Source: Ziziphus jujuba
Taxonomy: Eukaryota; Streptophyta; Magnoliopsida; Rosales; Rhamnaceae
Length of the DNA: 64,000 nt
NCBI RefSeq assembly: GCF_031755915.1
Contig: NC_083387.1
Location: forward strand, 16,885,001-16,949,000
Direction: 5' to 3'
Part shown: positions 56,245-64,000 of the stretch, in pieces
Layout: each line of letters begins with the position of its first letter
How positions within the stretch are numbered: the first letter of the stretch is position 1
Translations under genes and position numbers: made by a program
The notes under the pieces: generated by a model
The model's database searches: none
What the model was told of the DNA's origin: nothing
The model's input: the letters and a program-made list of their open reading frames with translations, nothing else

Positions 56245-57208
56245 ATATATAAAGTCATGACATCAAGTACTAAAGAAATTCAAAAATTTAATAGTAATAA
56301 ATATTTGACAAGCTCAAAAGCATTTTCTATAACTATTGTATACTGTATAAAAATCACGGAAATTCATATTGGAAAGGAAAGCCAAGCAATTGTTTTAATC
56401 CAAAAACATTTAAATTAACTATATAAATGTGAAATATATATATATATATATATATACATATTTCAAGATCGATAAACCAAGAGAACTCAATACACATAAC
56501 AAAATAGTTACATGAAATTCTCCTAAGTACATTAATGGCAATTTCCCCATGTACGCCACCGTAATTCACAAATAAAATATCAATGGAAAGCTGAAGGTAT
56601 AAAGAATACTAAACTAACCTCCATTGAGCTCAATGCCCTTAGTGGTGGTCAGAAAATGGTTGGAAAGTTTTGGCCAAAGTTCAACCCATGTACCTCTTCA
56701 ACCACTTAGAACTTGGAAAAATGGAGGTCATACTAGGAATTAGGGGGTTGAAATTAAGGGGAAGAGACTAGCTTTGTGGCTGGGAACCATTGAAAAACTG
56801 GCAAAGTAGGCAATGCTGATTTTTGGCGTTCGAATGCAATAACAGAACATCCGCCAACTAAACAGTTAGGGATTTGGCAGCTAGTGTCGCCCGACCATGA
56901 GTTTCCATGCTGGTTGGTGCTTGTTAGTGTCGGACGGCTGGAGCATAGCCAACTTGGATGTCAGAGTGAGAGTGAGAAAGAAGGAGAGAGAACCTTACAT
57001 GCATGCATGGGGGAGGAGAGAGAGAAAAAAGAAAGAAAAATAATTTTTTTTTAAAGATGACATACAACACCACCGATTGGTGACACATGGCATCTACAAA
57101 TTGGCCACACGTGGCATCTATAATAGCTGTTACATGGAACTTGTTTGGGACCCCTCTAGATATTTCACTACTCGATAAAGTCAATCTTAGAAAAATAAGC
57201 ACGACTTT

Positions 57209-58942
57209 TGTTAGGTCTAAAATATTGATGATTTTATGCCATATTTATAGCTTAATATTTGTTAGTTTGTGTTAATTGGTTATGGAAAGATACTTAATTA
57301 TGTATTTTTCTTAATTTCGGTGAAAGAGGAAGAACTTTAAGAAAACAACCATAAAAATGGATTCCTTGGGTCGAATTATGGTGTGAAGCAAGATTTGAGC
57401 TCGAACGGACTAAGCATTAAAAAGATTCTAAAAAGATACCTTGAAGATTCCATAAAGATTCTATCGAGATTTTCATGGTGGAAGTGGATGTCATATGAAT
57501 CATCACAATCTAAGGATTTCAAATGTCTCGTTAGTTTTGGATTTCGAGGTGCGAGCAAAGAGTAATCATCATTTAAAATTTGGAATTTATAAAAAGGAAT
57601 ATTCTAGTTAAATCTCCACCATTGATCAAAAGAGGGAATCAAGGCAATTTGAGGGCCAAGATAAAAACAAGTGGCAATAATTGGTTAATTTATCATTAAT
57701 GAGGCACATGTCATGTCACATGCTTCATTAAGGGTAAATTAGACTAATTAACTATTTTTTTAGGAGGAATTAGATAAAAGGAAAGTAGTAGAGAGCAAGT
57801 AATATACAATTTCCTTTTTACACATGAAATTCGTCCAACCCTTTTCATGGCCTAAAAAAAGTATCTTCCAAGACTCCCACATTGAAAATAAAGAGAGAAA
57901 AAGATTCCCAAGGCCCTATATATATAGCCCCCACCACATTGAAGGGAGATATACAAGTTTAGAGAGTTATTTAAGAGCTTTTAGGAGGCTTAAATAGAAA
58001 CAAACCAAATTTTGGGAGTTTCTAAGATTCTCTTAAGGGTTCTAGGGTTTTAAAGTTTTAGAAGATCAATTGGAGAGCTTGGAGGAGGCAGAGAGACGTG
58101 GGCTTGCTTGGAGAAGAAGGCTACGACTTTGAGAGCTCTTGGAGGAGAATTTCTTCAATAGTTTTTATTCTCTTTTCCTCTCTCTTTAATTGTGAATCTT
58201 ATTATTTTTAATAATTATGGATGTTGAAATTATTTTTACCATGAACTAATTTTCATAGCTAGGGCTATGATGTAGCCCTAACAATGAAGGTTTAATTATT
58301 TTAATATATGTTGAATTTTATTTAATTAGTAATATGTTTTGTTAATAAATCATTGGTATACTTAATGCTTTCATAGGCCGAAAGGAATGAATGATTTTAA
58401 TAATTTTTGAGCTTGGAAAAGGATAATATTATGGATCTCCAATGATTTACATGAATGCATAATTGATTGGAAAATAGTTATGTCTCATGTCATATTATTT
58501 GCTTAATCTATGCTTGATGAATTTGCATGATTTAATTTATAGGCCGGAAGGAATAAATTAGGTTATGTGAATATTATCAATTGTGAGTGGAAACTACTTT
58601 TGATTAATTTTGTGATTAAGTATGGTTAACAAAATTACTAGTTAATTAAATTCACATATTTAAGTAATTAAATTGGAATAGTTAGTGGTGAAATCAAATG
58701 CCCTAGTATTCATAATTATTCAATTCTCTCTCTTACTTGAAATTGATCTAATTTTAATTGATTGCTTTTGTTTAATTTAGTTTATTTAGTTTTCAATTGC
58801 CATCTTAAATTTTAGTTCAAATATTATCAAAACCTAATTATCTTTGGTACTTAATATTTAATCCCTTGGGTACGACAACCCTATTTTTCCACTTTATTAC
58901 TTGAAAACGATTCGTGCACTTGCGAGTTGATTTTACACATCA
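57209..58942 (+). repeat. C6: solo C LTR with target duplication
   Basis: 1734 bp, TGTTAGGTCTAAAAT to TTTTACACATCA, flanked by ACTTT on both sides (57204-57208 and 58943-58947). A solo LTR with matching flanks is what remains after recombination between the two LTRs of one insertion. Confidence 0.95.
57917..57926 (+). promoter_or_regulatory. Putative TATA box of C LTR
   Basis: TATATATATA within AGGCCCTATATATATAGCCC, kept in C1 (both LTRs), C3 and C6. Position about 710 bp into the LTR. A promoter role is inferred. Confidence 0.5.
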
Positions 58943-59325
58943 ACTTTACAAATTTGTATCTTTTTAATTGTAGGTTCAAATTTAGCATTCCACTAGTGTT
59001 CGAACTTGTACCGATGAGTGTATTCACATGGTACATAAGTCAGAATCAAAATCCATACAAATAAAAAATTAACCTCGGGGTTCACCGATCAGTCTTAACC
59101 ACACCTTGTTATGATCACAACTTTCTAATCTCGATTCCGATTTTGACGTACTACTAGTCTACGAAATTAGATTAACGAGTATCTTGCCATGGTGCCTTGG
59201 TCAAAGTGAAATTCCTATCGTAGTAAAAAGTTAATCGTAGGATCCACTTGGTCAACCCCGATCAACCCTAGTCAAACTTGGTTGTAAGTTCAAATTCATA
59301 TCATTTTCTTGAGTCAAGGTGTTAC

Positions 59326-60170
59326 TTTTACAATGGATGATCCCTCGATAAGTACCTTAGGGATGTGTGTGATTTGGCATTGAAAATAATGGAATGCATC
59401 TGTGCTATGCTAGATGCATGCCTTGAATCCGATATAATAAACTAGTGTTTACCCACAAAATCAATGATGAGGGCGGCTATCCTAGACTATTGTCGGATAG
59501 CAATAGAAGCTTGGTCATGATGCCTGTTGCACCTTTTCACCTTCTATTTGCTTTGAGCTAGAGTGCTAGTGGATAAGAGTAGGAAGTAGATGAAATGTGT
59601 TGTTCATAATGGAAAGAAGAAAAATCACTATCTTTCTTGTTGAACTTCTAACACAAACATAATGAGAGAATTTAAATCATGTAGTATTTTTTTATATAAA
59701 CATCAGTCAAAATTAAACCATAGTTTTATGCCAAATCCATATTCACAAAAAGATGCATTTATAGTCCTTTATAGATTGTCAAAATATTTACTTGTATATA
59801 TGATAGATGAATATATGTTTTTGTAATAAGTTTCGTTCCAGCAAGATATATTTCATATTTGAAAACATCAAATTTTAATATCAATTATCTTTTAGAGAAT
59901 TAATTATTTATATAATTTTTGTTCCCTTCTCAATTTTAAGAACTTGTCCTAACAAATGTAATGTGTTTTAGGTGTACCATTTAACCTCATTAACAAATTG
60001 TCTTACTAGGACTATTTGTAGTTGGTATATGAGATTTTTACTTGTAAATGCATATATGAGTTGGTTTGAAATACTATACAAATAATTTTATGAACTTCTT
60101 TTCATATTAAAATGATACATTATCATATATTCACATCGTTATTCAAATTATATCTTTCTTTTAATGGATA
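59326..60170. other. Unassigned noncoding DNA
   Basis: No domain recognised in any frame. It may include the decayed 5' part of the copia element that follows. Confidence 0.5.
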
Positions 60171-61760
60171 CTCATGTCCAAGTCAACTGCCCTCACCATG
60201 TTAGCATGTTCTCATAAGGAACCATTTCAATCCAATAAAAAGTCATAATGGGTAGATTCTCATAAGGAAAACCTATTGGATCATCGAGTCAAAATCAAGG
60301 TAACTCTAATCAAACTGGTTCTTATTAGGGAGCCAGCTGTTAGATTGGTGATCGGCCAAACCAAATAGCACCAAATTGTTGGAATCATTATGATCTTCTT
60401 GAAGATAATATCGATTCACACCAACCTTTGACTACTTTCAAGGAATCAGATAAAGTTGGATTTTATGCCAATCTCAGAGCAAACACTCACATTTTACTAA
60501 TAACTATACTGGAAGAACTTTCATAAAACATGAAAATAAATCAATATCTTTAGAAGATGTTTTGGTTGTGCCAGACTTGAAAAAGAACTTATTTTTATAG
60601 GTAAACTTACAAGTGAAAATGTAGGCTTAGTTGAGTTTAATGATGCTTGTTTTGTTCTTGATGACAAAAGTCAAAAGGTACTAGCCAAAGGACATTGGAA
60701 GAATGGACTGTATGCCTTATATAATAGATACATTGCGGCTTTCAATGCTATCAAAGGAGATGCAATGGATTCAGATCTTTGACATCAATGGTTGGGCCAC
60801 TCTAACACAAAATTTTTTTATGATTTAAATAAGAGAAGCATTATTCATCTTTCCAATTGGTTAAAACAATCTACTCTTTGTTCTGGTCATCAAGTAAGGA
60901 AACAACATAAACTTCCTCTTGATGTGTCCAATAATATAGTTGCTTTATCATTATATAAACTTCATTGTGACTTGTTGGGACCTTCTTCAATGTCACCATT
61001 TCAAGGTTTTTATTACTATGTTTTGTTTATTAATAATTGATGATTGTACTTGGTTGTGTTGTTATATCCATTAAAGACAAAGTTGGAATTTTTTGATAAA
61101 TTTATCAAATTTCAGAGACTTGTTGAGAATCAATTTGATTTTAAAATTAAAATTTTTCAATGTGATGGAGGTGGTGAATTTATATCTTGAAATTTTTTAA
61201 AACATTTGGAATAATGTGGAATAGAACAACATATCTCATGTCCTTATGGCCCATAACAAAATGAGGTTACTTAATGTAAGCATAGACATATTGGATGGAT
61301 TACTTTTTCATAGCAGTGCATTTGGCTAATAGATTTTCTTCAAGTGTTTTAAATATGGATCCTCCTTATCATAAGCTATATGGAAAACATCATGATTATA
61401 ATTGTCTTAAGATTTTAGGTTATCATTGTTATCCATTTCGTAGACGTACCGTTGTGTTTTAATTGGATAAAGTCCATGTCATAAAGGGTGTAGATGTATT
61501 GATCCTCAAAAAAATATGGTTTATATTTGTAAACATATCAATTTTTATGAAAGTGTGTTGCCTTTTAAATCTAATAAAGCGTCAAATTCTATCTCACATG
61601 ACTTACCAAGGACAGCATGTCCAACAAATTATGACTGGTACTAGAAGATCAAAGAAGTTAAAAACAAGTGAACAACTCATGCTAAAATTGCCTACATCCA
61701 CTGTCCATCTGATTGCATGCTATCCTGACATGACAAGTATTCCTTAGTTAATTCCTAGTC
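60171..61760 (+). pseudogene. Ty1/copia gag-protease-integrase remnant
   Basis: Plus strand, many frames. CWNHYDLLED (Gag knuckle end, about 60380), a decayed protease region, CQT-KKNLF/GKLTSENVGLVEFND-like, KSQKVLAKGHWKNGLYALY, HQWLGHSNTKFFYDLNKR (GAG-pre-integrase, HxxLGH), QSTLCSGHQVRKQHKLP, LYKLHCDLLGPSSMSPFQGF (first catalytic Asp), IKFQRLVENQFDF, IFQCDGGGEF (second Asp), KHRHI, DYNCLKILGYHCYPF. RT and RNase H are absent. The domain order (integrase before RT) and motifs identify Ty1/copia. Stops are frequent, so it is old. Confidence 0.85.
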
Positions 61761-62050
61761 AAACATAAATACTATAATTGAGTTAAGTCCAACACCCAAA
61801 ACCATTACACCATCTATTACTTCTCTTGTTAGCCACAACTCTAGTTTCACAAACCAAATGTCAAGTCCAGAAAATATGTGCCACTCAAAAACAGAAAGCA
61901 AGGATTCTTATATTCTTTAAAGTTCTAGCTATACTTAGGAGAGTGATAAGTGTTAGGTTTTCTTTCTTGTTAGTATATCTCATTTTATAGATTATGAAAA
62001 AAGTATGGCAAGGTTTAACCAAAGAGAATAAGGTTAAACCTGTTGGAAAT
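61761..62050. other. Unassigned noncoding DNA
   Basis: Between copia remnant and G1 gag. Contains no primer site or LTR end that I can see, so G1 appears 5'-truncated. Confidence 0.5.
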
Positions 62051-63719
62051 TGATTTTGGAAAGGTTTTGATAAGCTCGACCTTGATGATCCAAACATGCA
62101 TATTTCTAGTTTTCTTCAATTGTGTGATATGTCTAAACAAAATGGTGTTTCTGATGATGCTTTTCGATTAAGACTTTTTCCTTGGTCTCTTAGAGACAAG
62201 GCAAAAGTGTGGTTAAATTCTTTACCTGCAGGTACTATCACTACATGGGATGCTATGGAGGCAAAATTCCTAGACAAATTCTTTCCTTCATCAAAGACCG
62301 CAAAATTGAAAAGTGATATAAACAATTTTTGTCAATGGGACCAAGAGACTTTGTATGATGCATGGGAGCGCTTCAAGGAACTATTAAGAAGATGCCCACA
62401 CCATGGTTTTCCAACATGGATACAGGTACATATTTTCTATAATGGTCTAGATTATGGTACCAAACAATTGGTAGATGCAGCTGCAGGAGGTTCTTTAATG
62501 AAGAAGAGGCAATCAGAAGCATTTGAATTAATTGAAGAGATGGCCCATAATAACTACCAATATCCAAGTGAGAGGAGACTAAATGGAAGAAGTCAAGTAA
62601 AGGCCGTGGAAGACGTTGATATTAACAACTTAGGAGCTCAACTTGCAACCCAATTCATGAAGACCTTGAACACTCAATTTGGTCAAATAGGGGTGAATTC
62701 TATCCAATTTATTTAGTGATTTATGTGGTGCTCATGATCATAAGAGTGTGGATTGCCAAGTTGGAAATCCCTTTGCTTCTGATGATGTTAATTTTGTAGG
62801 GAACTTCCAAAAGCAACAAAACAATCCATATTCTAACACATATAATCTAGGATGGAGGAACCACCCAAATTTTTCATGGTCTAACAACAACCAGCAAGGG
62901 TCTAATCAAGGACAAAGTGGAGGGTTTCAAAGACAACAATTCCAATCTCCATTCTACCAAAAGCCGCAACTTGCACATAAAAATCAAAATTCTTCTCAAG
63001 CTCAAACTCAATTTTCTTCACTTGAACAATCCTTGCAAGAGTTATCTAATAATACTAATTCTTTCATGCAAAGAAATGAGCAACAATTGACAAACCATAG
63101 TCAAATGTTCAACAACCAAATGGCTGCAATCAAAAGCTTGGAGAACCAAATAGGTCAATTAGCAACTCAATTCCAAAGAAGTCAAGGAACTTTGCCAAGC
63201 CAAACGGAGAAGAACCCAAAGGAGCAGGTTCAAGCCATTACATTAAGAAGTGGAAAGCAAGTAGCTGGGCCTAAAGAAAGTGACAAAGGGATGGTAATTC
63301 TTGATGATGAAGATGAGGAGAGCCCTATAGACTCAACATCACACTTGGTCACACATGACAACTCAAAATCAAATGTGGAGCATAATGAGGCTTATAGGAG
63401 AAAAGATGAAGGTTTAAGTGATGCCATGAAGTCTCCACCAACAAAGTACATACCGCCACATGTAAGAGAGGCCGAGAGCTCACCAACTGGATCAAAGAAA
63501 GTTGAACCAGCACCTTACCTAACCAAATCTATTGACAAGCACAACAAAAATGAGGAGAAGAATCAAGCCTACAAGAAAAGCCCACCTCCACCTTTCCCAT
63601 CTAGGGTTAGGAATGCAAAGTTAGATAATCAATTTAAAAAGTTTCTTGATATATTTAAGCAATTGCATGTAAAATATCCCTTTCATAGATGCCTTAGAAC
63701 AAATGCCTTCCTATGTTAA
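62051..63719 (+). pseudogene. G1 Athila-type gag
   Basis: The frame enters near 62080 (LDDPNMHISSFLQLC) without an upstream start. The open stretch 62096-62716 holds the retrotransposon Gag core: FRLRLFPWSLRDKAKVWLNS, TTWDAMEAKFLDKFFP, WDQETLYDAWERFKELLRRC, HGFPTWIQVHIFYNGL, EAFELIEEMAHNNYQ. A stop and a loss of about 18 bp at 62707-62715 remove the first Cys of the zinc knuckle. The frame reopens at 62748 (CQVGNPFASDD) and runs 323 codons: Gln/Asn-rich, ITLRSGKQVAGP, PPTKYIPPHVREA, RVRNAKLDNQFKKFLDIFKQL. A frameshift then follows near 63680. Structural Gag, broken twice. Confidence 0.9.
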
Positions 63720-64000
63720 GTTTTTTGAAGGAGATATTGTCAAACAAGAGGAGGTGGGAGAATTATGAGTTAGTAGCTTTGAGTGAGGAGAGTAGTGCTA
63801 GGTTCCATAGGATTCCACCTAAGTTAAAAGATCCGGGAAGCTTTGATATCCCATGTAACATTGGACATTATAATTTTATGGCTCTTTGTGATTTAGGTGC
63901 TAGCATTAATTTGATGCCATATAGCATTTACAGGAAGCTTGGAGTGGGAGATGTGAAGCCTACCACAATGACTCTTCAAATGGCAGATCGAAGCATCAAA
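63720..64000 (+). pseudogene. G1 Athila-type protease, start
   Basis: After the frameshift: LKEILSNKRRWENYELVALSE, IPPKLKDPGSFDIPCNIG, then the aspartic protease motif LCDLGASINLMP (catalytic Asp at 63890-63892), SIYRKLGVGDVKPT, and LQMADRSIK at the window end. DLGAS with INLMP is the usual form in Athila/Tat elements. The pol gene presumably continues beyond the window. Confidence 0.9.

Larger units (their letters stand above)
56245..59325 (-). repeat. E2 LTR-like sequence, split by C6
   Basis: 56245-57208 and 58943-59325 become contiguous when C6 and one ACTTT are removed. The upper end GTAACACCTTGAC resembles the E1 start TGTAACGACC, and 59100-59290 matches 21120-21290 in order. The lower edge is unresolved. 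A TA microsatellite lies at 56438-56455. No gene seen in either part. Confidence 0.5.

Overview
The window is a nest of plant LTR retrotransposons with no recognisable host gene, rRNA, tRNA or CRISPR array. The AT-rich composition, the initiator-tRNA-Met and tRNA-Asp type primer sites, and the mix of Ty3/gypsy (chromovirus-like and Athila-like) with one Ty1/copia remnant indicate a flowering plant, probably a eudicot. The depth of nesting suggests heterochromatin. The species cannot be named from the sequence.

Working family names used here. A and B are two related Ty3/gypsy families with a CCHC Gag, a DGGS protease, YFDD reverse transcriptase, RNase H and an integrase with a GPF module. Their LTRs (about 0.9 and 1.0-1.1 kb) run TGAT...ATCA, the polypurine tract lies inside pol, and the pol frame runs on into the 3' LTR. 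This layout fits the CRM clade of chromoviruses. C is an Athila-like family (LTR about 1.74 kb, TGTTAGG...ACACATCA) whose only gene is a 409-residue ORF with two zinc knuckles. D is an older relative of C. E is a set of noncoding LTR-like sequences starting TGTAAC. G is an Athila-type gag-protease element.

Layout. 1-5945: G gag fragment, B protease fragment, A LTR end, C-like remnant, D LTR with flanking noncoding internal DNA, and a MITE-like insert. 5946-8519: A2, a 5'-truncated A/B chimera. 8520-18620: B1 (minus), with complete but dead A1 (10283-15758) inside its gag. 18621-26424: old D, E and unassigned noncoding DNA, microsatellites and a pol C-terminus fragment. 26425-30749: B2 (minus). 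30750-30837: hairpin made of two LTR ends. 30806-33760: A6 (minus). 33761-42800: A3 (plus), with complete C1 (34971-41763, target duplication AGAAA) inside. 42801-42907: G gag scrap. 42908-46242: C2. 46243-54653: B LTR scrap and A4/A5 (minus), interrupted by C3. 54654-56244: old C5. 56245-59325: E2, with solo LTR C6 inside (target duplication ACTTT). 60171-61760: copia remnant. 62051-64000: G1 gag-protease, running off the window.

All A, B, D, E and G elements seen are dead. C1 is the most intact: matched target duplication, similar LTRs and one long uninterrupted ORF. C carries no protease, reverse transcriptase or integrase, so it must have depended on another element. The G/Athila lineage, which has a similar knuckle tail, is the obvious candidate. 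Defects shared between separate A and B insertions suggest that broken copies were also mobilised in trans.
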